64,000 nucleotides of DNA from Enoplolaimus lenunculus (Eukaryota > Nematoda > Enoplea > Enoplida > Thoracostomopsidae), in the NCBI GenBank assembly GCA_030248215.1, contig JASANG010000426.1:62001-126000 (forward strand), given 5' to 3'. Made by a program: the position numbers and the translations under genes. Under the pieces are notes generated by a model. It saw only the letters and a list, made by a program, of their open reading frames with translations, did no database searches and was not told the DNA's origin. Shown here piece by piece: positions 1 to 13,257 of this stretch; the stretch's first letter is position 1; each line of letters begins with the position of its first letter.

Positions 1-780
1 TCCAAAAATCCATTATTGCTAAAATTAGATTGCTTATAACCCTAATAATTGGTGAAAAATTGTAAAAACGTCTAATTTAGGCTAATTAATTATGCTTATA
101 TGCAAATTATCTATTAGCTAACTACTGAATTATCGGTTTTAGAGGTTTGTAAACAATTTATTCAGATTCTTCGCACCCAAAAACCTCCAGTAATCCTACT
201 AATTACTGAAATAATTTATAAAGTCTTAATTTTGTCTTGTCAATTAAGCTAATATGCAAATTAGCTCTTAGCTAACTATTCAATTATCGGTTTTGGGTAT
301 TTGTAAACAATTTATTCAGATTCCTCGCACCCAAAAACCCAAATTGCTCAAATTAGATTGCTTGTAACCCTAATAATTAGTGAAACATTGTAAAAACGCC
401 CATTTTAGGCTTATCAATTATGCTTAGATGCAAATTATCTATTAGCTAACTACTGAATTATTGGTTTTAGAGGTTTGTAAACAATTAATTCAGATTCCTT
501 GGACCCAAAAACCTTCATTAATCCGAATAATTACTGAAATAATTTAAAAAGTCTTAATTTTGTCTTGTCAATTAAGCTAATATGCAAATTAGCTGTTAGC
601 TAACTATTCAATTATCGGTTTTGGGTATTTATAAACAGTTTATTCCAACTCCTCGCACCTAAAAACCGTTTAGTGTTGAAATTAGATTGCTTTGACCTTA
701 ACAACTGCTGAAATATTGTAAAAAGTCCTAATATATTCTTGTATATTCTGTACAATTATGGTGCATCAAAACCTGAAATA
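1..780. repeat. AT-rich tandem repeat, ~330 bp period
   Basis: A block that begins attagattgcttataaccc recurs at about 13, 343 and 674, giving a period near 330 bp. Within each period a half-unit (aattatcggttttgg, then tttgtaaacaattta, then tcgcacccaaaaacc) occurs twice. The window edge cuts the array on the left. The same sequence appears in reverse complement at about 23830-24380 and 25230-25520, inside Maelstrom introns, so this is the internal part of a dispersed element, not a local satellite. No coding potential was seen. Confidence 0.8.
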
Positions 781-1651
781 AAAATGTTATAAATGTTAAA
801 TAAAAGTTGATTTTAAACAAAAATTTGACATTTTCAGATATGCAAAGTATAATTTTACCTTCGGTTTGCCTCTGTTTCCTCCGGTTTGAAAGACGCCGAC
901 AACCACTAAAATAATTTTCGGAAACAGATGGGAGTAAAATAGATAGTAAAAATAACAGAAACAGAAACGGATAGTGATCAAAATAGTGGAAATGGAAACA
1001 AAAAACATAGTTATTGAAGTATAACAGTTTAGAAACCCTTCATTTTTCAATCATTACAATCCAGGCATGCAAGGACTCACCACCAGGTTTTCTAAAATTT
1101 TAAACAGAAACTAGCGGATACATCCAAACATTAAAGATTTTGGATCAATTTAATTTTTAGTCCAAATCCAACAAGAACAACAGCATATCTGTGAATGATC
1201 TGTAAGTAATTAACTAAATTTCAGCGTAAAAATAAAAGAATTTGCGTTATAATGAAAACACATATCTGGCTGCATCCTTGAAACTAGGCATATAAAATCA
1301 ACGACGGCTGCTTGTGAACGTTGAAATTGAATCCGTTTTTGAGAGAAATTTGCCGTATAATTTCAATCTAATGAAACTAATTATTCTCAATTTAAATATT
1401 CAAAATTAAACAGCTGCGTTTATAGCAACTTTAAACCTCCGTTATGTGAATTTAATTCATACTGCTTTAGCAACGAGAACATGGCCGATCCAGAAGGAAG
1501 CGAAGCGGGATAGCGGCCTCGTCATTCGTACGACAATTTGTCGTGAAAAATTGACAACGTACCGAACTAACAAATTTTCAATTTTAGGCGTTTGACAAAA
1601 AAGAATTTCCTAGATCCGCCACTGAATGAGACTTCAGCTTCGTACAACTGG
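781..1651. other. Intergenic; nothing recognised
   Basis: This stretch lies downstream of the K2P channel gene. It contains only short spurious frames. A further 3' exon of the K2P gene could lie here, but none has convincing splice borders. No repeat or RNA gene was seen. Confidence 0.4.
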
Positions 1652-4600
1652 TCAACTGCAATTTCGGTTGTGCAGTACAGTGTCGATCCATATAAAATTC
1701 AACTGTAAAGTAGATAAATTTGTGCTTTTTACCACATTGTCTTTTACTATACCTTTCTGGTTCTTCTTGCCGCGTCCGGCCTGCTGGGCATGTTGTATTT
1801 GTTGTTGTCGTTGCATTTGCTTCAACTTTTCTTGTTGCTTTGCTTTACGTTTCGCTTCATCTTCTTCTTCGCTCGAATCTGTATCCCATCCTAACGCATC
1901 TTCGAAAACAGCGTCTGAAAGCAATAATGTTTTATTAGTAACGATTAGAACACACATAACTTGTGTTCAAATAAAGAGAACTCAGAATATAGATAAATGC
2001 AGTTGGAAGTCGACAGAACGCTTTTGTTCTTCACACATACAGACCGTTTAACATTAATTATAATTTGACGATTTCACAACGAATGTTGGCATATTCTTTG
2101 CTTGTCAGTGCGTTTATTCAATTTTCGTGGGATGCCAGAATCACAGACACATGAAACACAAATATAACACTATACTTACCTTCCAAACCTTCTTCAACAC
2201 TGCTACTTATCACAGAAATCAGCATTGAAATTAAAGCAAGGCTAACCAACAGGATAGGAAGTACAGCTAATCCCCTAAAGATAAATTATTATTTTTCAGT
2301 CGAAATACATAATGTTGACTTGTGTTTCAACGAAGAATCATACGTTAAAAGTATGCCTTATATACCAAGAATTAATAAGGTAAATTACTCAGCCGATGTA
2401 TAGAACAGGGCGCTAGTAGTAGAATAAGCATATTCCTACACTATAAAATTTCCAATGAGTTAATTAATCACCTCAGACGGAAAGTTAGTTATTTTTGAGT
2501 TTCAGCAGACTAGCTCACTTTGAGTTGAGTAGTCCCACAGAAAAACGTTCCGCATACGCTCCAGATTATTCCATGAGCCAATTTGTTCGGTCAAACGGTC
2601 TTACCTTATCGCGGTTGGTGGAACAATATCGCCCAAACCAATTGTCGTATTCGTAATAAATAGAAAATAGAAACTTTGGAAAAAACTCCATCCGTCAAAC
2701 GCTGTGAAAATTGCCGACCTGAAACAGCATTTGTATATGTGTTGAAACTAAAAACCGTAACTGCTTATATTCAGAGAAATAAATTTTTAAAAATGACAAA
2801 AAATAGCCCCAGTTGGAATGCAAGAAAACAACGTCGACTAACCATATTTTACTGTCATTGAGTTTGCCTCTGCGACTGGCAAACTCATACCAGTTACGGT
2901 GTAGCGGACACTGCGTTACGAGTAAAACATCCTACGATTCCCAAAATGAAAAACTCTAGCGTTCTACTACTGAATACATCACTAAACGATCGTAGTTAGC
3001 GCGTACCAAAGCAGCATCCAGAACACAAATAACAGTATTGCGAACAACGCTGGAACGTCAAATTCTTCGAGTTCATCGAAATCTTCCGTTGTTAATACTC
3101 CATCGGTTTCTTCGCGTTTGAGTTCGCCAACTTTACCCAAATGCAATTTGATACGAATGAAACGAATTGCTTCTATAAAATACGCTCAATATCTAAAATC
3201 AGCAGTTTCAATTGTGACACCCATCCATAGTTTAAAACGTTTAAACCGGCATTGAGAAGTAATCGAGAATTTTTCAACCATACACTTTTTGTGGACATTC
3301 ATAAAATGAATATGAATAGAATAAAACAAACGTCTGAAAGAAAGTTGATTGCCTATATCTACATATATGTATATATACATATATATTATATATCATATAT
3401 ATTATATATTATATATATTCAAATACTGAAATCTACAATTCATTTTAGCATTCATCATTGTTTGACTGTGTTTTCAGTGTTACCAATAAACGAAATATAC
3501 TGTATTCCAATAGAAAAAATGATCTCACTTAAACTAATTACCTGACTTTGTATTTTGCTTACCTTAATTATGAATTTCGCTTACGTTTATTATGATTGTC
3601 ATTTCTGAGGCACACATTCTCATATAGTTTTAACTTTTTTATAGCATGTTTAAAAAAATCGCGGGATAGGTTACGACAACAATTAGATCAACACCCACAA
3701 ACATGGAGGTAGTACAACACAATGCCCCTACTACTGGGTAGCATCCATTCTTGTTGAACGCACATAGTTGCATATCTATATATTAAAGCTTGAATGACCC
3801 ACATACGTATTTTGGGCAACTTTCCAGCATTACATTGTTTACAATATTTTCTTGGAACAAAAAATGTATGTTCTGTGAAAAAACAATTTGCAATGCAGAT
3901 TGTTGTTTATTCGTTAACATCGGCTGACTACTGTATATTGAAGTCTAAAGTCCTTAGTTCGCTGAATTCAACAAAACCCACTTCTTACTCGTATGGAGTT
4001 TGAAAATGCCAATTTCATATATTTGTATTAAACTAAAACTGCTAATGAAAGTTGCAACGCAGTGCACGATTACAGTAGGAGAGGTTGGTGAAGTGCAATT
4101 GAAGCAGTTTCCTGGAAACACTTTTTTGCATTTTCATACTTTGGAAATGTTTCAAAATTTCACGACAAATTCGTGATTGTGATGATGGAACAATACTAAA
4201 AGGTAAACATGTGAAAGTGCAGTTCAGTAAAGGACATTTATTAACTCAGCCAGCGTCAATAACAAGTGTTCTCGTTGCTTACTTCGGCAATATCCTATAT
4301 ATCAAACAGCAATATATAAAAATACCACTAAAGTTAACGAAATATATTAACAAATCACATTTTAACGCTTAGACAGGTCATGGTCAATGTAAAGAACAGG
4401 GGCGGAATAATATTATAAGTATATTTCTAAGCCTAAGCCTAAGCCTTAGTCTAGCGTCAATAGGAGCATAATTCTAAGCCTAAGCCTAAGCCTAAGCCAA
4501 GCAAAAAATTAGTCTAAAGCTTAAGCTTACTCTATTCTAGTCCCACAGAAAAACTCTCCGCCCCTGATCTTCACATTGGCTCAGGTCATCATGGTTGATG

Positions 4601-7600
4601 TCGTGTCTGGATTGCAAAAAATATATAGTATAGCAGTAGGGCATATTAAATGCGAAAGATGTGCTAAATTTTGAGCCTCACGATTCACTGTGTTGAAAGT
4701 TACAAGAACTATCACCAACTGGTGTTAGGTGCTACACGCGTTTGACTTATACGATTATAAGTACAATGATGTAAGGATAATTAGCATTCTAAATTACAAC
4801 CAAAGTTTTTGTCATTCGTAGTAAATGTTAAGAATTACAAGCTAGCAAGTAGGTTAGGTATATGTTAGACAAAATGCTTAATTTATCACCAAGGCTTAAG
4901 CAGTCACCCCCGTACCCAACATTTGGGGAGGCACCCCTAAAGGAACCCACCGTAATCGGTTGAAACAAATACCGCCAGTTTTAAAATGCGTCTGGCTCCT
5001 CTCTTGCTTCGCACGTCAGTTTGGCGAAGCCCCCACCCCTGTCTGCTCCGGCACTGTTTATGACTGATCTTACTTCGTATATTCTTCCACAAAATAAGCA
5101 ACGGCGGTGATAGCAGATTACTGAGTGCGTTCAACGCGGCGACAAAAAGAGGAATTCCGATTAACCCAACAAATATTGTAAATATTTGACCACCTGCAGT
5201 GCGAGGATATTGATTACCGTAGCCTGAAACCATCATTTTTACACCATATTTAGGCCTAACAATTGTTAATAGCATCTGCAACCTTTAAAAACCAGCCGGC
5301 CAAGTGACGCGCAGGCTTGCATCTTAAGCGGTTGAGGTGCCCAAAGATGGCTTAAGGCGACCTTAGACTTAGTTCAATGTTGGAGTGGAATTCGAAAGCT
5401 AATTTCTGTTGGTCCGGTTCATAGTTTTAATAGATATACGGCTAATAGCCGTGCTAATTTATCACTGTATTGTAACTTTACAGCTGTCAGCTCAGATGAG
5501 TTCAAGTTTCGAGTGCCATTGATTATTCTCACAACCAAATATACACATTGAAACGAACGTTTAAGCTACAAATTTTAAGCAAAATCTACTCAACTAAAGG
5601 TAAGTTGTAATAAAAATATATTTCCAACGTAGGCTTTTATCATTTAAATTAACACATACGAAACACAACGTTCGCAGTTTTAGAATGCTGTGTTGTATAA
5701 TTTCAAAAGTATAATTTCAAAAATTTAATAGAATTCAATAAAATTTTCAACAGCTGATTTAAATTATAGATCAATGCTTCAGAGGAAGCGAGCTTAGGAG
5801 CGTAATTGGTAAGTTTGACATATTTTCAGTTTACTTTGAACTTTAATTGCACAACCTAAAGCTGTTGTTGAGTTTTGCTGGTTTTGTTTAACGTTCAATC
5901 TTGTAGCAACTTATAGCGTTCATATTTACAATTGCTTTAGATGTCACCGTAGTTAATGTTATATTAACCAATTCTTACATCGACTACACTGTGAGTAACT
6001 TAATAGAGTAACCGGTGTAAGCGAATTCAAAGAATGCGCACCGTTTAACTATCACAAAGCTTATGTGTAGTGTAAAAGCCTCATAAGATGTGACAGCCCC
6101 CTGGAGCAAGAGCGGCAAGCTGATTAAAGTTGAGTAATATAATGCTAAACGCCTTCCACTTGTGAGGCTGAAAATCGAACCCTGGCGTAAAATAGTCCTT
6201 ATACATATGAAAAATATTCATGTCGGAAAGGTTTAATTGAGAATTTATCCTTCGGTGTCGAAATTGGAACAAAGGAAAACCACTGTTTGACAGCGTTTGG
6301 TAGGTTCTACAGTCTTTTACGTTTGTAAGAAATACCTTAAGCTTTCGTATACGACGGGATAAGGCGTAGACTTAACTTTAGGAAACGGCAATCTTAAGCC
6401 TAATCCTACAGCGTTAACTTAAAACATGAACAAAAACGCACAAAAGCCAATACCGAACTTACCAATTGTACTCAGTATTGTTATGCAATAAAATACAGAT
6501 CCTGCATAATCCCAACGATAGCCGCCATATTTGTAAGGTTGGTACAGCTGATTGTACACTTCTTCTTCTATTAGATACCGTGGATCATTTTTCGCCGCAC
6601 AACCATTTTGATCTCTGAAAATAGTTTACAACTGGCACCAGAAATTGTCGTCACAATCGTAAACGAATCAAACAAAAATACAAGCAGTACCGTTTAGCCT
6701 TGGATAACAAATTATGCTAATAATTGATATTTCAACAAAAATAATTGTACGCTAAAAAGTAGCTTGATTTGACCAGTTAAACATAAGGAGTACATTTTCA
6801 TTGTAATTATTCAACACCGGCTTGATGTATGCTTCATAATTACGGGTATATTCAGTGCCTACCTTCGAGTTGTATACGCACGCCCTGTACGGTACCGTGT
6901 TGCGTAACTTACGCATAAACTGCAACAAGTTCTCTTGAAAGTGCTCTATACGTCTTGTTGTTGTTTTCTATTTCGGCAGCAATCTCGTCTTTTTCGGGAC
7001 CCTCTGAAAATCACGCAAATATATTTGAAATATGTTTCATGCAAAGTTCATCGGAATACAAAGTTAAACGACCCAAGCTTAGTTTACAATTTGATACGAT
7101 ATGCAAATTCTAAATTCTTGTTTTCTCTCAACGTTTTGTTTTACAGTGCTATCGATTTATGCAAAAAATTAGGTTTTGATTTATCAAAATTCAGTATTAC
7201 AATGTACGCTGCAATTTTAATTGAAAATTAAATTTATAAGCAGTTGACGCCAACTCGAACGTTAGCGACTGTTCGTTTAAGTTCAAAAAATTGTGTGCAA
7301 AATTTTTTTGCTACCTTCAATATTTCATATATTCAGGTGTTTTCCTATGTGTTGAACCGCAGCGAAGCGTTTGTGGTGAATATTCCTTTATTACATTTTC
7401 GATATATTTTGTTTTCGTTTAGATTAATCTTGACATATTTTTAAGAAAAATAATTATATAAAACATACACATATGTCAATCATACGAGCAATGTAGGCAC
7501 GGGGACTTTGGTATTTAGCTAGAATCTGGGAAGCTTAGGTTTAAGTTTAGTTTTACGCTTAACAAGCAGCATTCAATAGCATGGGCCGAAACGTACGTTC

Positions 7601-7807
7601 AATTTTCATCATAACTGCTCCAGTTATTAACGCCCATATGTGCGCCAGGAGTATAAACGATATGTATTTGACTCCTTTCTTTTTCATATAAAAACAACAC
7701 GCGCCGCATCGACCCGCAGGAGCAACTTCTTTGCCACCTGCCGTTTTTCGATTTTTCTCTTTTGTAGCCACATCGTCGCTGTCGTAATAATCGTAGTCAC
7801 TTGTCAT
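1652..7807 (-). CDS. Two-pore-domain potassium channel (K2P/KCNK, TWIK-like)
   Basis: Predicted K+ leak channel of the plasma membrane, working as a dimer with two pore loops per subunit. Exons read on the minus strand: 7807-7597, 7003-6913, 6614-6463, 5223-5074, 3169-3007, 2718-2605, 2274-2180 and 1914-1652. All junctions keep phase, giving about 412 residues if the last exon reads to its stop. The order is an acidic N-terminus, M1 (about 48-68), an extracellular cap with an N-K-T glycosylation sequon (about 86-88), pore 1 with filter TIGYGN (150-155), M2 (about 162-182), M3 (about 238-256), pore 2 with TIGLGD (281-286), M4 (about 295-315), then an acidic, Gln/Lys-rich cytoplasmic tail. TIGLGD in pore 2 is the form seen in TWIK-type channels; the subfamily call is tentative. 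The 3' end is uncertain: a possible donor at 1752 could send the tail to another exon. Exon 5 begins at a weak acceptor (gaag). Confidence 0.92.
2395..2575. mobile_element. Diverged MITE copy, CCTAAG family
   Basis: Lies in the K2P intron between exons 7 and 6. The left part reads tagaacagggcg, then agaataagcatattcct; the right part reads agtcccacagaaaaacgttccgc. These match the ends of better copies at 4378-4590 and 62050-62185. The internal CCTAAG array is lost here. Confidence 0.55.
3350..3425. repeat. TA/ATAC-rich microsatellite
   Basis: An impure run of tatata and catatat lies in the K2P intron between exons 5 and 4. The frames that cross it are low-complexity and not genes. Confidence 0.8.
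4378..4590. mobile_element. MITE with CCTAAG arrays and terminal inverted repeats
   Basis: Best copy of this family, in the K2P intron between exons 5 and 4. The left end (caatgtaaagaacaggggcg) and the inverted right end (caatgtgaagatcaggggcg on the other strand) form a terminal inverted repeat of about 24 bp. Inside are two runs of the hexamer cctaag, then attagtctaaagcttaagct and agtcccacagaaaaac. There is no coding capacity, so it is a non-autonomous DNA transposon of unknown superfamily. Confidence 0.75.
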
Positions 7808-10201
7808 TAGTAAATATGTTTTTATTTACGTTAAACAGAAACACGGTTTCAAAATAGAAAAGATGGTCAGTTTTAGAGTGATTTGGACGCGCAGCGTTTA
7901 GTACATTTATTAACCCTGAACAAACAACGGTCAGTTAATAATTAATTTTAACTCGTTGCAGCATATTTTTGTTCATATGAGTTCTAAATTCAAGCTTGAA
8001 TACGAACCCTGAACTCTCAGAGGGGAGGCAGTTAAAATCATTGCTCGAGTATTAAGATCTCGACACTCGTGCCCGATGGTGTTCGAGCGTCTTGTTGAGA
8101 TATTACAGTCAAATATCTTATTAGCAAAGTTCTCAACCGACATAGCGATCGATATATAGTAGTCTTAAAAATTGACATAGGATCTTCGGCTATACTTTCT
8201 AAATTTAGCTTACATCTTGATTTCCAAATAGCAAGTTGTGCGTGTTGAATTATTCAGTTAAACAATTGTGATGGTTTAAATTATTAATCTTTTTCCTAAT
8301 ATGAAAACACAAATATCCACTTGTTTTACTTCACCGATATCAACTAATACTGGTTTTATCTCAAAATAAAAATTATAAGCTCTAGGGCAAAAATAAATAC
8401 GTGAGGATTATCCTCAACCACTTGACACCAATATTATAGCAAATAACACAATAATTTTGCAATTCTGTTAAATGGGACTTCCTGTCATTTGTAAATAAAA
8501 ACGTTTATGTCTCAATTTACAGTGAAAATCTCGTACATGTCCATCCACAAACTTTGTTTTCATCCAGGACCAAGACTTTTTAATATACTGACTACTTGTG
8601 CCTAAAAGTTCAGCGCAAAACTGCGTCCAAAAATCCAACAAAATTCACTTTCTCTAAGAAGTTTTGATTCTATTACTGCAACTCTAATTTCTTTATAGAA
8701 GCGAGGCACCGCGATTGTTTTCAGTACTGCTTTTGTCATATTTTCAACTTTTAGCTAATCCAGTAAATTCTCAATTTACAACCAATTATCTACTAGCAAA
8801 TCCAGTAAACTCTAAATTTACAGTCAATTATCTTATTAGCAAATTCAGTAAATTTTCAATTTACAGTCAAATATCTTATTTAGAAAATTCAACTGGAATT
8901 CAAAACGTTTACCACTTCAAATCAAAGGAACTCAGCTTCGAAAACTTAGCAAACTTGATAGTGGTATGTTTTCGCAAAATACTCTTCGCTGAGACTTCAT
9001 GGCCAAGTAATTCAAAACGACAACATCACAACCAACAACCAGCCTTCTGCAACTGCGCTAGAAGGTATAGTCTGGATACCAGGCACAACAGTAGAACTGT
9101 ATCGCTTTTAGTTACCATGGTGTATTTTTTATATATTAGTACTACGATCAACATTAATATAGTTTCTGTGTTTATACTGAAACGACAATTGAAGAGAAAA
9201 CCATTAGCTGGTTGCTGTTGTTATGTTATAGTTGGTCCCTGACCAGTAGTAGATCCAGAAATTTATAAAACGGGGGCCATGCGCAATATAATAGTTAAAA
9301 CAAGTACTATTTCTTGCAAAAGATATTTGGTGCTAGTAACAGATACTGTAAGTCGCTCCGTCATTTTTGAGAAAATCTAGTTACTTTTGCACTCCCCCCA
9401 CAGGCCTAAATTTAGTTTCTGGAATTTCTTTCATTATTAAACACTGTATTGTTCCTGTGAAATTTGTACAGGCGACATTGGACAAAGACGCATGAAGAGG
9501 GTTTAGGGATGAAAATTTCCTGTTCCGATTGTAGTACAAAGGTATGTAGGCATTATTCACCTGGTTACACAAAGCAAACCAAAATTTTATTGCATGACCG
9601 GACTTCCAATTCCGCGTACTCATCACTTAGCTATTCAAGCACCCTGTTTATCGGCTCTATAACTTTATGCTTTTATTCTGTCAAAAAACATTATAGCGAA
9701 AACAAAACAGTTCATAATGTATATATATATTTTAATTATAACAATAGCACGGCTGTATTTTTACCTCAATATTTTTGTACTAGGAAATTTTATTGTTTTT
9801 TCCGGAACGTAATTTCCTATATGAATATTTTTGTATTAAAATTTATCCTGCACTACAACATTTTTTATATCATACTGTTATCAACACAAACGATCAATAA
9901 AAAAAATTTTCACCGCTGTCTTCCAATTACATTTATTGGTAATTGTTGATCAGCTTTTTCTACAAGTTCAAGTGCAGATCTGTGTTGTATATGAAATAAG
10001 AAACCTAACAATACAAGACAACATGTTTATGCAAAAAGTGTGGTATTCGAATTGAGAAAAAGTTATTCCATGTTAGCTTTATTTTATATCATTTCTTCTA
10101 TTAAATTGCTACAGAAGCCGTTACCTAAGCCTAAACCGAAGTGCGCTATTGTGTCTACACCAATGCCAAAGATTCAAATACCGAACGTCAAGTAACAACT
10201 A
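7808..10201. other. Intergenic between K2P and an unknown gene
   Basis: This is the upstream flank of the K2P gene. Apart from the minisatellite at 8755-8890, I see no gene. The longest frame, 8715-9242 plus, runs through that minisatellite and has no recognisable domain. AT-rich, with no clear promoter motif. Confidence 0.5.
8755..8890. repeat. Minisatellite, ~42 bp unit, 3 copies
   Basis: Three diverged copies of a unit built on cagtaaattctcaatttaca followed by a tatctaytagcaaatc stretch. Single related pieces lie nearby, for example around 8104 (cagtcaaatatcttattagc), suggesting an older, longer array. The unit translates into a repeated LANPVNS-type peptide, which explains the spurious long frame here. 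Confidence 0.7.
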
Positions 10202-10401
10202 TGCAGCAAAAAATGGTGAGTCAAATTGACTCTGTCCGAAATAGACTTTTCCTGACAGCAAAAACAGAGTCCAATTCGACTCCGCCTGAGACAAATTAGA
10301 CTCAGTTTCACTCTGGCGGAGTCGAATTTTGACTCAGTTTGTGTAGTCAGGAAAACCCTATTTCGGAGAGAGTCAATTTGACTCACTATTTTTTGCAGTG
10401 T
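10202..10401. mobile_element. Palindromic foldback MITE
   Basis: A 200 bp near-perfect inverted repeat: the left arm starts gcaaaaaatggtgagtcaaa and the right arm ends as its complement (gactcactattttttgcagt). The arms carry repeated gactc/gagtc words and meet near 10300. It has no coding capacity. A second, one-armed copy lies at 35838-35960. It sits immediately 3' of the unknown minus-strand gene ending at 10550. Confidence 0.8.
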
Positions 10402-10549
10402 AAAAATTTGATATTTGTGCAATTAAAAAGTCATACTGGAATTGACACAAGTTATCCCATTTTAGATTTCTTGTTATTTCTGCTACCGATTTTACTGCAG
10501 TACAGTATCTCAATCAAATGTATATTCTTATTATAACTTTCTTGTTTTC

Positions 10550-13257
10550 TTACAACCCGACTTCTTTAGGTTTATCGATAATTGCTGCTTTTGTATCTTT
10601 TCGATCACGTTTTAAGTCTGATTCTTGATCTGGATCCCTCAATTCTCCAATATCAATGGTGTAGACATCAGGGGATAATATCTGTAAATAGTTGAATCCT
10701 GGCTATGATTTATGTCTCGATTAAGACTGCCGTTTACATTATAAATTTTGTTTAACGTAAAAATGTCAATGAAACATTTTTCCGTTATTAATTACCTAAT
10801 AGACTTCGCAGACACACAAAATAGTGTTCACACGAACCGCATCCGCTATTATTGAGACCGCCAACATATCCATACGATAAATATAGCAATGTGTCTTACA
10901 TAGCTTTCGCAATTTTGTAAAAAATGCGTTTAACCCTTTATCACATGAATATTTACTATTTTCCCTGAGCCCTACTTTTATGCTAGGATTCGAACTCCAG
11001 TGACTGGAGTGGGAGGCGTATACCATCACCACTCAGCTATAGGAGCTTGACGCTCGAGTCCGAGGGGGCTCTCACGTCTTGTGGTGATTTAGTACTATGT
11101 ATACGTGTTACAATTGTTAAACACTGTGCGATATATATTATTTAACGTATATACACTGCGCTGAGTTGCCTATGGGCAACTCAATGTGAGAAGGGGTTAA
11201 CATCCGCAATTATTAACGAAATTTAAAATACAAAAAATTAAACTGATATGAAATATTCAGTGTATAGTTTAGATGCTCCCTGTCAAACATTTTTTAGATC
11301 CACCACTGGTACTTACCTCAACATTTGTATTATCCGAAGACGCAAGACAAGTCTCGCCATATAGTGTAGGATTAACCAAATCAGTCGCAACAATATTGTA
11401 CTCAGCTTTTAGTTGCAATGCCGTGGTTGCGAGTTTTCGAAAAAACCCAATCAAAATTTTGTTTCCGACATTGCCACAAATTTTACGATTCGTAATTTCC
11501 GTTGGTTCATTGTTGCACACCTTGGTTTCTTTTGGACAAATCTGAATGAACATTTCATTTCACATTACGCTACCAAAATTATTTTCACGCTGAAAAACAA
11601 ACAGAATCGTTAGAAATTATTTGAAGAAACTATAACCAGCTACCGCGGTGTAAACCTAAATAACTCGTCTGCGCATTTATTGCATTAAGTCTTAATGCGA
11701 ACATAAGTTTGTGTGAAACCCTATCGAGGGCGAGTCAACCGATTTGTTACTCACCACCTACTTATTCACAATTAAGTCATTAATAATTTGTCATTTTAAT
11801 ATCCCCATACCATCGTTAAACGCTTTGTGTAACTTCAGACATTAAACTGTGTTTTTGTGAATAAAACAATACATCACACTAATTTTTATTGGAGGTAAGG
11901 GTAAATCGTCTGTTTTTCACACTTAGAGAAACCGAACCCCATTCCACACTGGTAACTGTGTGAATGTTATATATAAAAGACACCAATTTACAAAAGCTGT
12001 AAAAATTGAACGCATGATTTATTATATTTTCAATCTGTGAATGAACAACTCTATTTGTAGACGCCCACCTGCTAAACTTTAGTATGGAATGACATTTTAA
12101 TAATACAGTGCGGACACCCGTGATTTATATTCGAACCGAATATCCAACTCACCTACTACACTTCAAATGTCAACAACTCTTTTTACTATGAATATTTTTT
12201 GATTTATCGGAAATCTAATATCAAGCAAGCTACATCTTCAACTCTCAGCTTCCCTACTTGAAGGCGCTTACATATGCCAATTACCTATACCATCTTACGC
12301 TTAAGACCTTGGGGCACACACGTTTTGAAAACATTTTGTAAAACAAGTGGGTTCCTGACACAAACTCTTTCTGCAAAAAGGTTAAAAACAAAAATTACCT
12401 TGTACATCTTACCTTCCACGGCTACTCGAGCCATTTTTGTAATGTTAGAGCCTCAGAAACAGAGCATAATTTACGTTTACCATGAATTTGCTTCAATTCT
12501 GGCAAAGACGGAAATGTTTGCAAAAACTTTTCCTCAACGTCTAGCGACTTAGTCCGTAACACCTAAAACAAATATATTTAACTGCTGAAAAATATCTAAT
12601 CATTTAGAAAGCATAATCCAACACTAGTGGCGTATCCATAATTTATTTGCGGGGTGTGCGCATATAAACTTTTTAAACCACTAACGTCTCTTGATTACTC
12701 TTGTTATGGGAGTAGAAAAGGTAATACGGACATCTCACCCACTACAAAAAATTATGTAAATTTGTTTCAATCACGCAATACTGAAAACTTGTACGGTGGA
12801 TACTATATAACCTTACCAACCATCTCCACTACATCCACCCATGTTGGAAATCACAACTCAGGATCGAAAAAGAGCCACACACTTTAGCCCTTTGAGTCCA
12901 TATCTTTTAAACCCACCAACGCACAGCTTAACACCAGAAAAGAATAATCTAAATCACTTACCTGGGATTGTGAAGTTATCATTAGTACATCCCTGATCGA
13001 ATCACGAACACAGTTAGAGAAGCAATACAAAACTCCGCGTTGTATGAAATGCTCTTAATTAACAGGCTGTTGTGCCAATAGGCGAAACAAAAGTCCTCTT
13101 TGTCACAAAGAACTAGCTTAATTTGCTTTCTTCCTTCTCCTTGGAAGTCATACGATACAACGCCACTGCTTTCTCTAACTTGAGCGCGAAAGCACACGGA
13201 ACTTGGCTCCTCTGTTTCCTTAAACTTCTTCAATGTTGCAAATTCTGAATTTGCCAT
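10550..13257 (-). CDS. Unrecognised multi-exon protein-coding gene
   Basis: I do not recognise the product. Supported exons: 13257 down to a strong donor at about 12960, 12562-12481, 12370-12299, 11541-11317 and 10681-10550 (stop). The last two join in phase 0 and encode a hydrophilic region ending in an acidic/basic tail (DPDQESDLKRDRKDTK). Two joints are not solved. Exon 1 opens with MANSEFATLKKF, but that frame closes before the donor; a second frame (CVRDSIRDVLMITSQSQ) reaches the donor, and the two overlap without an intron. Exon 3 leaves in phase 1 whereas the next starts in phase 0, so a small exon may be missing. An acceptor-like cag lies about 14 bp upstream of the ATG. It could be a real gene with an assembly error, or a decayed one. 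A tRNA-derived element sits in the last intron. Confidence 0.55.
10969..11046 (-). repeat. tRNA-Gly-like, probably SINE head or tRNA pseudogene
   Basis: The minus strand reads like a tRNA: gctcctatagctgagtggt (A-box region), a CTCCCAC anticodon loop (anticodon CCC, Gly) and ggagttcgaatcct (B box GTTCGAATCC). The acceptor stem does not close well and an extra tract follows the T arm. I read it as a tRNA-derived repeat rather than a working tRNA gene. It lies in an intron of the unknown gene. Confidence 0.5.

Noticed and set aside
1626-2051. 141-codon plus-strand ORF
   Set aside because: Antisense shadow of the last K2P exon.
4420-4500. Telomere-like repeat
   Set aside because: The hexamer is CCTAAG, not CCCTAA, and it lies inside a MITE with terminal inverted repeats.
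8715-9242. 175-codon plus-strand ORF
   Set aside because: Its start is created by a 42 bp minisatellite and the rest has no domain or splice support.
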